Shown: positions 25,933-35,406 of the stretch, piece after piece
How positions within the stretch are numbered: position 1 is the first letter of the stretch
Layout: each line of letters starts with the position of its first letter
NCBI GenBank assembly: GCA_020881915.1
Contig: JAJFPB010000001.1
Coordinates: 3,038,001 to 3,102,000, forward strand
Direction of reading: 5' to 3'
Length of the DNA: 64,000 nt
Source: Paramyrothecium sp. XJ0827
Taxonomy: Eukaryota; Ascomycota; Sordariomycetes; Hypocreales; Stachybotryaceae
Program-made: the position numbers and the translations under genes
Notes under the pieces: model-generated
What the model saw: only the letters and a program-made list of their open reading frames with translations
Told to the model about the DNA's origin: nothing
Database searches by the model: none

Positions 25933-26878
25933 ATGAAGGCTCCTAGTTTTCTGGGAACTTACCACCCGGTCCATCGCAGATGGCCTACAGTGTCGCGAAA
26001 GGCGACTTGGTGGCTGATGCTTCTCGAGCTGGCTGGTCTCATCCCATGCCTGGTCATCTTCGGCATCTCTCAGCCGGATCTCTACCGCTCTGACCTCTGG
26101 CGCATCGGATACGACAACAAGCTCAATTCAAACCCCAGTGAGATCATCTTTGCATATGTTAACCACCGCCCTCTACCCGACATACCACTGGTCTGGTCGC
26201 GAACGTAAGTTTTCTCTCACGGTTCGCAGCATCGCCTTACCTGCCTGCTAACCAAACCCAAGGCTCACGGACTTCAATGTGGCCATATCGGTCGTCTCGC
26301 TCTTTTTCCTGCTCGCCAAGCTCATTGCATTCATCATGAAGGGCTGGTTTCCTATTCTTGCAATCTTGATCAACATTGCCTTGATAGCACTGTACACCGT
26401 CAGCGTCTATGGACAAATTGGCCCCGATTATCTCGACCCGAGATATCCGGCTCCTATGGCATGGTACTTGCGATACGGCTGTGACATGGCGAAGCCCTAT
26501 GGTGTGTACAAGAGCTGCCAAATCGCGCAGTCATCGCTCGGCTTGACCGTCTACATGCTGTACGTTGTTCCCGGAGATCAAGACGAGTGTGATATACTGA
26601 CCCGCTCGAACAGAGTGCTCTATCTGCTCAACTTGGGCTTCTCTGCTTACGCCATGCGGCCCAACAAGGACAACGACCGAGGTGACGAAGACGACGAGGA
26701 CGATAGTCCAGAGAAGGACTTCACTACCGTGGAGATGCAAGGGCTGCCGTCTCCCATGGCGGGAGGCGCGGTGCCCTTCACGCCGCGAACGCAGGCCTTT
26801 TATACCCTTGATCGAACCCTGCCACTGCGGCAGGCGCAGGCGCAGGCGCAAGCGCAAGCTGAGAATAGATATGCTTGA
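25933..26878 (+). CDS. Four-transmembrane fungal membrane protein of unknown function
   Basis: Exons 25933-26204, 26263-26559 and 26614-26878 give 277 residues. Hydrophobic segments lie at about 25-45, 97-116, 120-140 and 184-202, a four-helix layout reminiscent of MARVEL-like proteins. The cytosolic tail has an acidic patch (DRGDEDDEDDSPEKD) and ends in an AQ repeat. The second intron is 54 bp with a good CTGAC branch site. It is a multiple of three with no in-frame stop, so retention would insert 18 residues at the start of the fourth helix. I recognise no named family; similar proteins are annotated as hypothetical in filamentous ascomycetes. The ATG was chosen because it is the first in frame after a long GC-rich leader. 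Confidence 0.75.
26832..26862 (+). repeat. Hexanucleotide repeat encoding Ala-Gln
   Basis: About five units of the form GCGCAG/GCGCAA encode AQAQAQAQA at the C-terminus of the membrane protein. The run is a likely site of length variation between strains. Confidence 0.7.
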
Positions 26879-27705
26879 GTCTTGGACTGTGAGCTTCGGA
26901 CCTTGAGCAAAAGGAATCCTTGTTTGTGTTGCATAATTGTTATACGGTCGTCTTCTGGCTTGTTATGAGTTTCAGGTAGGTTCAATGCAGAACTCTATGG
27001 CGCACTGGTGAAATTTGGGGCTTTCAAGCATTATGGAGGGTTAGAGCTGCGTTGATGTGAGCCCTGACACGATTCCAGGCCACTGTATTTACCTGCTCAG
27101 GCCAACTGGGCATAATTGACGCACGTGTTCTTCCTCAACAGCAGTCGCTATATGCATGTCATTCGGCACCACCGTAATGAGCGTGGGACACCGATATGCT
27201 CTACTGTATTCTGCATGGGCGGTTGATGCCGGGTGAGTCTGGAGGGAAGTCGATTCCTGTTCCGGATTCCCGCTGCAGGCAACGGACCTGAGCTTTGCCG
27301 GAACCACCTTGCCTACCTTACACCTGGGTACCTTTATTTTTGTTGCGTGTCCGTTTGGGGAACATGCAAGTTGACCAAAATTGAAATCCAAGAAGCAGGG
27401 GGTTTTATGAAGTCGAAGGTAAAGGCGCTGTAAAGTTGTGTCGAATTCGGGTAGAGCCTCGGCTGTCACCACTTAAAGTTCCTGCTACAACGTCATTCCT
27501 AGGCGCTGTGAACCCCGTTACCCCACACAAGCTGAGGTGCCTAACTTGGACTGTACCGTACCTCAGCTCGCCGTCCTTACCCACTGAAGCTATCAAATGA
27601 CATGACGTTGTCTGAACACCCGCGGCAGTAGGAATCCCAATTGCCGTGTTCCCCATCTTTTGACGGGTCTTTTATCTGTTCCCAATCCTCCATTTCATCA
27701 CCACT
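26879..27705. other. Intergenic region
   Basis: This is the 3' flank of the membrane-protein gene and the promoter of the SSADH gene. There is no coding frame of note. Short CTTACC/GGTACC-type motifs occur near 27310-27330. Confidence 0.4.
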
Positions 27706-29472
27706 ATGTCCTTGATCACCAGGACCCTCGCACCTTCTTTCCTACGACGCGGCCCACGGCTATCGCTCATAGCTGCCAGGAGAGCTTCAACCATGACGCC
27801 AAAGGTACATTATGAGACCCCGACTCCTTTCCCACTGTTGAAAGCCTGCTGATACGCTTCGTGAGGCAGTTGCGAGACCCAAGCCTGCTCAAGCAGGGCG
27901 TCAGCTACGTGAATGGCGAGTGGCGGCCGGCACGATCTGGCAAGACGTTTGATGTCCATGGTGCGTCTCGAACCCAGTCCCGTCCCCTGGAGGCCACTGA
28001 CTGAATGTCCAACAACTCTGTAGACCCGGCCTCTGGAGATCTCATCGGCAATTGCGCCGAGTTTGATGCCGAGGATACAGAGGTGGCCATCCGCGCCGCC
28101 GCAGATGCCTTCTCGTCATTCCGCACTACCACAGGCAGGGAACGCTCCAAGCTGCTGCGCAAGTGGTATGACCTCATGGTTGAGAACTCCGAGGACATCG
28201 CCAAGCTCATCACCTTGGAAAATGGAAAGCCGTTTGCCGACGCCAAGGGTGAGGTCACATATGCCGCGAACTTCTTCGAATGGTTCAGTGAGGAGGCACC
28301 ACGCGTCTACGGCGATACCATCCCGTCCAGCATCCCTGGAAATCGAATTGTTACCTTGAAGGAACCCGTGGGCGTATGCGGTTTGATCACGCCGTGAGCG
28401 TTCCCAGCAACACCCTTGATCTAGGAGTGAGTGGGAAAAAACTGACTGAAGAGATAGGTGGAACTTTCCTGCTGCCATGATCACCAGGAAGATCGGCCCC
28501 GCATTAGCCGCTGGCTGTACGGTTGTTTGCAAAGCTCCTGGCGAGACACCATATACCTCTCTCGCTCTCGCGGAGCTAGCGCATCGTGCTGGCATCCCCA
28601 AGGGTGTTGTCAATGTCGTCACCTCCCTCGAGAACACCCCGGAAGTCGGCAAGATCCTGACTACTTCTCCTGCCGTAAAGAAGGTTTCATTCACTGGCTC
28701 GACTAATGTGGGAAAGCTTCTGATGCAGCAATCATCTGGAACGCTCAAGAAGTTATCGCTGGAACTTGGAGGTAACGCGCCGTTCATCGTCTTCGATGAC
28801 GCAGATGTGGACGCCGCGGTCGCCGGAGCCATTGCCTCGAAATTCCGATCTTCGGGCCAGACTTGTGTCTGTGCCAATCGCATCTATGTGCAGGAGGGGA
28901 TATACGACGACTTTGTCCAAAAGTTTGCAGAGAAGGTGAAGGGCTTCAAAGTGGGCAAAGGTTTCGACGAGGGCACCACTCACGGTCCCCTCATCCACGA
29001 GCGCGCCGTTGCCAAGGCGCAATCGCATATCGATGATGCCCAGAAGAAAGGAGGCAAGGTTCTCGTCGGCGGACAAAAGCTACCCGACCTCGGCTCCAAC
29101 TTTCTCGCACCCACTGTTATTCGGGACATGACGGGAGACATGGCACTGGCCTCAGAGGAAACGTTTGGACCTGTGGCGGGCCTTTTCCCTTTCAAGACGG
29201 AGAAAGAGGTGGTCGACCTTGCCAACAGGGCCGAGGTTGGGTTGGCCGGTTACTTCTTCTCGCGAGACGTGGAGCGTATATACCGTGTTGCCGAGAATTT
29301 GGAAGTGGGCATGGTCGGCGTGAACACGGGTTTGATCTCCGACGCAGCAGCACCATTCGGCGGCGTCAAAGAGAGCGGCTTCGGCCGGGAGGGCTCAAAG
29401 TACGGCATTGCTGAATACCAGATTGTCAAGACAGTCACGTACGGTGGCATGGGGAAGCCTTTGCAGGCTTAG
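27706..29472 (+). CDS. uga2: Succinate-semialdehyde dehydrogenase, mitochondrial
   Basis: Exons 27706-27804, 27870-27960, 28024-28393 and 28458-29472 give 524 residues. The enzyme oxidises succinate semialdehyde to succinate with NAD(P)+, the last step of the GABA shunt. The N-terminus (MSLITRTLAPSFLRRGPRL, rich in Arg/Ser/Leu and without acidic residues) looks like a mitochondrial presequence. An internal Met at residue 30 (TMTPK) could start a cytosolic form. Aldehyde dehydrogenase signatures are present: WNFP at the substrate/cofactor site, FTGSTNVGK, general base Glu289 in LSLELGGN, nucleophile Cys323 in SSGQTCVC, and EETFGPV near the C-terminus. The adjacent Cys325 (C-V-C) is characteristic of many SSADHs, in which it can form a redox switch. 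All four exon joins keep the frame. Confidence 0.93.
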
Positions 29473-29809
29473 CTCGGCCTGCACAAGCAATGAAGAACAA
29501 GGGTTGCAACTTCTCCTTGGGCACGTTTTCCCGTTTGTACATAATGGTCTGGTCATCGTTCTCCAAAGACGTCCACCGTATGCCGTAAAATATAAGGCAT
29601 GCAAATGTAGAAGTGCGATATCCTGTGTATAGATATCTTGCATCATACACGCAATGCCAGCCGCGCTGCTTGACTGGCACAAATGACTCTAAAACAACGC
29701 TGGTTGCTCGGACTAGTGGAAAATAAAGATGAATGAAATAAGCAAAAAGAGATCAGCACGAGATAGGTCAATAGTGCAAAAAGAGAAACGCTCAGAGAGC
29801 GGGAGGATG
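29473..29809. other. Intergenic, 3' flank of SSADH gene
   Basis: No coding signal. The stretch contains the SSADH 3' UTR and the downstream flank of the tRNA, where a short T-run on the minus strand (near 29773-29785) may serve as a polymerase III terminator. Confidence 0.4.
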
Positions 29810-29898
29810 TGACCGTAGCAGGGTTCGAACCTGCGACCTTTTGCGTAGACATTTGAAATGAATGTAAAGCAAACATGCCTCCACTGCACCATACGGCC
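29810..29898 (-). tRNA. tRNA-Val (UAC), with a 17-nt intron
   Basis: A full cloverleaf folds on the minus strand. The acceptor stem is GGCCGTA with TACGGTC (one G-U pair) and discriminator A. The D arm is GTGC/GCAT, the anticodon stem is TTTGC/GCAAA, and the T arm is GCAGG-TTCGAAC-CCTGC. Read as mature loop, the bases are TTTACA...C, giving anticodon TAC. The extra 17 nt (TTCATTTCAAATGTCTA) fall between positions 37 and 38, the canonical nuclear tRNA intron site. The B box GGTTCGAACCC is intact. Confidence 0.93.
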
Positions 29899-30425
29899 GT
29901 TGAGTTGACATGTTAGTGTCGCCAGAACTTGTAGTATATAGACCACAGGCTTGGAAACGGAACTCGTCAGAACAAGCCATTGACAGTCTCATCTCTCTGT
30001 ACCGCTTGCTGGATCTTCTATCTTGGCGTGGGCGAAGTAGATAGTCGATTACAGCGAAATTCCTGGCTTATGTGCCCTAACTGGGACTTGATACTTTAAT
30101 TGGATGCAACGCCATGTCCTCCTAGTTCGGGTCATCATATGGCACCCGGTGATGCCATCTGAGTGGAACGCCTGAAGACTCCACTGGGCACATAACCTGC
30201 TCCTGCGAGAAAATCCATACTGAAACTTAGAATATGTATCCTGTTCCTTCTAGGCGGTAGCTCTTAGTGCTGCGATATGGCGTGTCCGTCTAAAAGAGCA
30301 CAAACCTGACGAGCGTGAGCTTGTCAAGCTCTTATCTTATCGCCGATTTTCAGCATCGCATGGTCCCCCAGGTTGGACACGGGCTTCAACGAAACGTCAC
30401 GTTCGACAACGAGACAATTGGCACA
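29899..30425. other. Intergenic, divergent promoter region between tRNA and RRF gene
   Basis: I see no coding frame. It contains the 5' flank of the minus-strand tRNA and the promoter of the ribosome recycling factor gene. Confidence 0.4.
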
Positions 30426-31393
30426 ATGGCACTCCCACGCGGCTCCAAACTCGCCTCGAGGGGCCTCCTCCTCTTGGAGAGCTCAGAGCGGTAAGTCTGT
30501 CCCCTCATGAGGCCAAATTAGCACCCCCAGGCCAAGCATTCCCTCGAATAGCCGTTTACTGATGGCGCGGTTGGTTGCATGGCAGAACATGGATTCAAGG
30601 TCGCTCTCCCCGATTGTTTGCGATCCCTAACCGGTCCTCAACTTGTATCGCTCCCATCCTCGCGGCCCGATCGTTCACCTCGTCTCCATCTCTCTCGAAG
30701 AAACGCGGCAAAGTCGCACCCGCCGACGACAGCCCCAAGTCGACCGGCTCCGAGAGGCACAAACAGCCTGCCTCCTCAGGGAAGGGATCGGGAACGGAGA
30801 CAGACCCCCTCGACACGGCTCCCCTGACGTCCGCCTTTGCCTCCGTCGACGCCCACCACAGGGAGCAGCTCCAGACGCTGCTCCGCGGCGGCCGCTTCAA
30901 CCCGAACAGCCTCGGCGCGCTCCCCGTCAGCGTCAAGGACGACGCCGCGGAGGGCGGCGGCACGCAGACCTTCCCCCTGCGCGAGCTCGCCCAGGTCGTC
31001 CCGCGCTCCGGCACCCGCACCGTCTCGCTGCTGCTCAACGACCGCGCCTACATCAAGCCCGTCATGTCCGCCGTGCAGGCCAGCCCCGAGTACAACCAAC
31101 AGCCCCAGCGCTCCGAGGACAACGAGCTCGAGCTGCTGCTCAAGGTCGAGGCCGAGCGCGCCGACGACCTCGTCCGCCTGGTCAAGGAAAACACGCAGGC
31201 GTGGCGCGAGCAGGTCCGCCAGGCCAGGCGCAAGCACGACAAGGTCCTCAAGGACGCCAAGAAGGGCGGCCTGCTGCCCGACGTGCTGCGCGCCGCGGAG
31301 AAGGAGGTCCAGAAGATACAGGACCAGAAGATGAAGGAGATTGACGACGAGGAGAAGAAGATGGTCAAGCAAATCGGGCAGAGGAAGGCGTAG
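30426..31393 (+). CDS. rrf1: Mitochondrial ribosome recycling factor
   Basis: Exons 30426-30490 and 30586-31393 give 290 residues. RRF works with mitochondrial EF-G2 to split post-termination ribosomes. The basic N-terminus (MALPRGSKLASRGLLLLESS, then RSPRLF and ARSFTSSPSLSKKR) fits a mitochondrial presequence. A low-complexity linker follows. The C-terminal half matches the RRF fold: a beta-rich segment with TRTVSLLLNDRAYIKPVMSA, then a long three-helix coiled region with VRLVKENTQAWREQVRQ, ARRKHDKVLKDAKKGG and AAEKEVQKIQDQKMKEIDD, ending KQIGQRKA. The first exon is needed to supply an ATG, and its 22 residues restore the presequence. Codon use in the second exon is very GC-rich, which opens long false frames on other strands. 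Confidence 0.88.
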
Positions 31394-31641
31394 GGTGGCC
31401 CTCGCAAAGACCTGGGGTGGACTGAAAGCTTTTCATGTATCTGGCCTACGTGGGCTTTTTTTCTTGTATTACCCTGTTCCAAATCCTATATCCATCATTG
31501 CCACGAATGCAATGAAGCAAGTAAAGTAGGGCGAACTGGAAAATTGTACAGTATAATTACACATCATGACATACACATGCTAGTTTGCCGATACCCATCC
31601 ACTATCGATTCCAGGGTTGTTGACTGCAGAAGCTACCCCCC

Positions 31642-32802
31642 TCAAGCCCTCTTCTGAGGCCGAGCTGCTGCCTGGCCGCCCTTGTTTACCAGAGACGCCA
31701 GCTTCTTCTCAAAGCTGTTGACGTCCTTGGTGGAGTAGGTCTCGGACCGCAGGTGCCAAAGCCTCGAGACCCCGACGGGGTCTGAAGCGGGCTTGAGCTT
31801 TTCGTACTGACCCTCCAACGACTGCCCGATGACGACCTTGCGGATGGCCTCTTCGGCGTCCTTGATGATGGGCTCCTGCGCATCCTCGGCGGCCGGTGCC
31901 TCACCAGTAGCCTGCTGGCGTTTCTTCTGGAGGTATTGCTCAGCCGCCTCCTTCTCCTGGATGCTGGCGAAGAAGCGGAGGCCGGTTTGCTCGACGTCGT
32001 TGGCCAAGTTGCGCGCCTGCAATCCCTGGGGCGTGGCGACGTGGTCTCCAGAACCAAGCACATGGAGGTTCTGCATGACGGTGGCCTGCTGGCCAGCTTT
32101 GCCCATCGGGAGAGCCGGAATGAATTCGTTGAGCGACTCAATTGTCAACGAAGGGGTATAAGATGTTTCGGCGCCGAAGCGAACGACCTCGTCGAACTGC
32201 AGCATGCCCTTATCCCATCCTTTGGCATCCTGACTTTCGCGTTCGTTCTTGGCATCCCTGTCTTCCTCTTCGCCGCTGCGTCGTCCGCCTCGTGCAGCGC
32301 CCCTGCCTCCACGGCCACCACGGCCACCGCGTCCCCCACGTCCTCCACGCCCTCCGCGAGCACCGAAACTGGAACCAGTTCCAGAACGTTGCGACATGCC
32401 GGCAAAGCGATTGCCTCCTGTGGGAGACTGGGACCTTCCATCGGTCTGACCAGCAGCCGCAGGGGCGCCTTGGCCCCGTCCTCGGCCTCTGAATCCGCCC
32501 CTAAATCTGGGAAGACTGCGGATGTCGAGAACCTTGGGCTGAGAGGTGCCAGCGGCGTCGCCACGAGGTCGTGCCGCCGCGGAGTCGCCTCGACTCCTGG
32601 GTAAAGAGCTCAGCTGGGCTGCTGCGGCTCGCGCGCGTTGGCGATGCGGTCGCTGGTTTGAGTTTGGTTTGGGGCCTTCGTTATCGGCGGCGAGCGACGG
32701 GGTGGTCGAGAATTGCTGGAAGTAGGACTTCAATGCGACACCTGTCTGCTCCAGCTCTGGCCTCGTCCGGCCATACACCGAACGGAGAGCTTGCCGATTC
32801 AT
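31642..32802 (-). CDS. RG-rich, probably mitochondrial protein (possible small-subunit ribosomal protein)
   Basis: A single exon of 386 codons starts at the ATG at 32802; the frame is open 30 bp further, but only with a non-ATG codon. The N-terminus (MNRQALRSVYGRTR, FSTTPSLAADN) resembles a mitochondrial presequence with a cleavage-like RxFST. The middle is rich in RGG and GRG, with a run of about six RGG units around residues 155-180. The C-terminal ~200 residues are folded-looking, with EVVRFGAETSYTPSLTIESL, GLQARNLANDVEQTGLRFF and SRLWHLRSETYSTKDV. It may be the filamentous-fungal counterpart of mitochondrial ribosomal protein mS46 (Rsm28), but this is a weak guess. It converges with the RRF gene at a spacing of about 250 bp. 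Confidence 0.75.
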   Translation of the reverse strand: MNRQALRSVYGRTRPELEQTGVALKSYFQQFSTTPSLAADNEGPKPNSNQRPHRQRARAAAAQLSSLPRSRGDSAAARPRGDAAGTSQPKVLDIRSLPRFRGGFRGRGRGQGAPAAAGQTDGRSQSPTGGNRFAGMSQRSGTGSSFGARGGRGGRGGRGGRGGRGGRGAARGGRRSGEEEDRDAKNERESQDAKGWDKGMLQFDEVVRFGAETSYTPSLTIESLNEFIPALPMGKAGQQATVMQNLHVLGSGDHVATPQGLQARNLANDVEQTGLRFFASIQEKEAAEQYLQKKRQQATGEAPAAEDAQEPIIKDAEEAIRKVVIGQSLEGQYEKLKPASDPVGVSRLWHLRSETYSTKDVNSFEKKLASLVNKGGQAAARPQKRA

Positions 32803-33692
32803 GATTGCTGATTTGTCGTGCCAGGCAGGCAATTCAATGAGATGCCATTCAGATGCTCAGGGACGAGCAACCAAAATTCTCCAGTATGGGTGACTAAGCA
32901 ACCAAAACGCGATCCACCCCAAGAAAGTACCTACCAAGGCGCATTGTGGGACCCGCCCCAGGTGCTTTTTCATGGTACCTGTTCCAGAGTAGTGGTTCAT
33001 CGTCCTGTCGCGGCATCTTTCACCACTGCGAATTGCACTTTCTCCGCATCACCACTATTCGCGACCGGCTTCGGTAATGGAGAAGATGGAATCACATTGT
33101 ATAATACCCCAAAAATGACCCGCCGCTGATTGACCTCACACTTATACTATCGATACGGATGCTTGGAAGAAACACAGCCGTCAACATGCGCGGCCACTCC
33201 ATATCTTGAATCAATAAACCAGGAAAACCCTTGTACCCCAATCCCATCGCAAAGTAAAACTGCCACACCGAAGTCCTCTTCTCGTCCTATTTCAAGTTCA
33301 AGAGACCAACTCCAGATTATGGAACCGGACATTGATGTAGTATTTGTCCTATATTCGTCTTATCAACCGAGTGGTGCCATTTCTGGCACCCGGCTCGACC
33401 GTCTAGTCGACGATTTCGACACGGGTAAAGCGAGATGGGCCGAGGCGAAGTCTGTAAACGGGTTTCATCCCGTAATAAAGACTGTATGTCGATCAATCCA
33501 AGCTTGGACCCGCTTTCCAGAGGTCGTAATAATTCTTTCCTGTTTTCCCGAGGATTTTATGAGCCCGATATTCTCATGGGCTGAGCAATCTATGTCATTC
33601 CTAAATGTTGGCTGAATGACTCCGTATGTCGATCATCTGAGACCCATCCTATAGGAAAGATAGTTTGTGGTTTGCAACACAAGTATAAGCCG
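32803..33692. other. Intergenic region
   Basis: This holds the promoter of the RG-rich gene and the 3' flank of the phosphatase gene. A 161-codon frame at 33130-33615 (+) has no recognisable motif and uneven codon use. I do not call it a gene, though a short ORF from an ATG at about 33319 cannot be excluded. Confidence 0.4.
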
Positions 33693-35406
33693 TTATACAC
33701 TTTGCGGCTGGACGCTGGCAGGCTGAGAGGGAGGAGTTAGCGATGGCATCAACAGAGTGGGCCATGGCACTTACAGGACTGTTGAGCATGTGCTGTCGCT
33801 TACTGCGACCTTTCTTGATGTGACTCTTTAAAGCACTCGAGTCCAAGGGTTTCAAAAGCTCAAAGCTGCAGAGTAGCTCAGAGGAAACTGACATGACCGC
33901 TCCCCAATTATCAAATTCTCCGCAGTACTAGGTTTGATTAGATGCTGTTCAAAAAGAGGCACGAAGAACGAAAGGGCAACTTACATTAGGCGCACTAAAT
34001 ACCGTAACTAGAACGCGATCATTAAAGAATTCATAGCCGTCTTCGACAACCATGTGCGCTCGGCAGATCAGATCGAAGTCGTGGACAGCCAAGAAATCGG
34101 TAATGACCCGTTTTCCGAAGCAATAGCTGACTCCTCGCTCGTTGGCTTCCCAGTCTGACTCCATATCTGCTGGATCGGACCATAGAAGATCGTTTAGGAG
34201 GCCATAGTCAGGAACATCGGTTGGTCGAGCAATATTGCGAATATCGTCCATGTGGCTCAAAGCAGGCGAGAGACCACCATGCACGCAAAAGATCTTTCCA
34301 GCCACAATAGCCGCGATGGGAAGTGTGTTGAACGTGTCGACAAATGTCTTCCAGATCTTGACATTGCATCTCCGCTTGCACTCATCGTAAAATCCGTAGA
34401 CCCTAGTGACGTTGGCACATTCGTGGTTGCCTCGAAGGAGGAAGAAGTTCTCTGGGAACTTGAGCTTGTAGCATAGGAGGAGTAGAATTGTCTCGAGTGA
34501 TTGTTTGCCTCGATCGACGTAGTCGCCAAGGAAGAGATAATTCGCCATGGGTGGAAAGCCACACATTTCGAACATCCTGATGAGATCAGTGTACTGCCCG
34601 TGCACATCGCCAACAATCTTAACGGGCGCGTCTAGTTCCAGCAAAGCAGGCTGAGAGAGAAACACCTCACGGGCACGCTGGCAAATGGCGACAATCTCGG
34701 CGTTCTTGAGGCACACACTCTTCGTTACCTTTCCGGCGTATCCGGCGTCCAGGAGCCTTTTGATAAAATCGTCGAGGTCAATATCCTTGATTTCCGACAT
34801 TGCGACATTGGCACTCGCATCGGTCTTGCCGGCTTCTTCAGAAGCAGTCTTCCTGATGGGATTGATGGCATTATCTCTCTTCACCAAGATAGGCTGCCCG
34901 GGGGACTGCATGTGCGTGTTGACACTGGCGTTGGCGGATGGAGGCTGATCAGACACGTGGTCGACCTCGCCGGAAGCCTGGGCTGCCGCGACATTGTGGA
35001 CGCCGCTCTTCAGTGTGCTTGACTGCACTGGAGATGGCGGAGGCTGGTCATCGATAACAGGCGAGTCAATGGGTGACTGATCGCCCACGGATTGCCGGAG
35101 AGGAGGCAGGTCGCTGCGGCTAGCCCTTGAAGCGCTGGAACGTCCGCTCTTGCCGGATCGCACAGAGGCGGCATCGGCAGCCTTATCACCAGAACTTTCG
35201 CCGTTCGATATGAGCGTCGAGTTTCGTGGGCTGTCCGTCTTGGAAGTGCTGCCTGGTATCTTGGATCGCAAGGAACGGAAAGAGCGTGACGATTCCTTGG
35301 TGTCTGATCTGCTGAAGGATGGGTAGGATTGCAGAGGCGGGTCGCCGGCTCCAGAGCCGGAGCCCTTTGACGGGGAGCCGCCATCCTTGGAGTTCTGGTT
35401 ACCCAT
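33693..35406 (-). CDS. ppz1: PPZ-type serine/threonine protein phosphatase
   Basis: Exons 35406-33985, 33927-33775 and 33722-33693 give 534 residues; the last exon is only 30 bp (PASVQPQSV, stop). PPZ phosphatases are fungal PP1 relatives linked to salt tolerance, potassium transport and cell-wall integrity. The N-terminus [10 protein letters not shown] fits N-myristoylation, and the first ~200 residues are Ser/Pro-rich and disordered. The catalytic domain has all metallophosphatase motifs: GDVHG (266-270), GDYVDRG (294-300), RGNHE (325-329), HGG (376-378), and SAPN|YCGEFDN across the first splice junction. The first intron falls exactly at this conserved motif, as expected for a real splice. 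The C-terminus after the PP1 core is short. Confidence 0.93.

Noticed and set aside
30643..31372. Several long frames overlapping the ribosome recycling factor gene
   Set aside because: Shadows caused by extreme third-position GC; the Arg/Pro/Ala-rich products have no family.
33130..33615. 161-codon frame between the RG-rich and PPZ genes
   Set aside because: No family resemblance and no promoter features; left as uncertain intergenic sequence.
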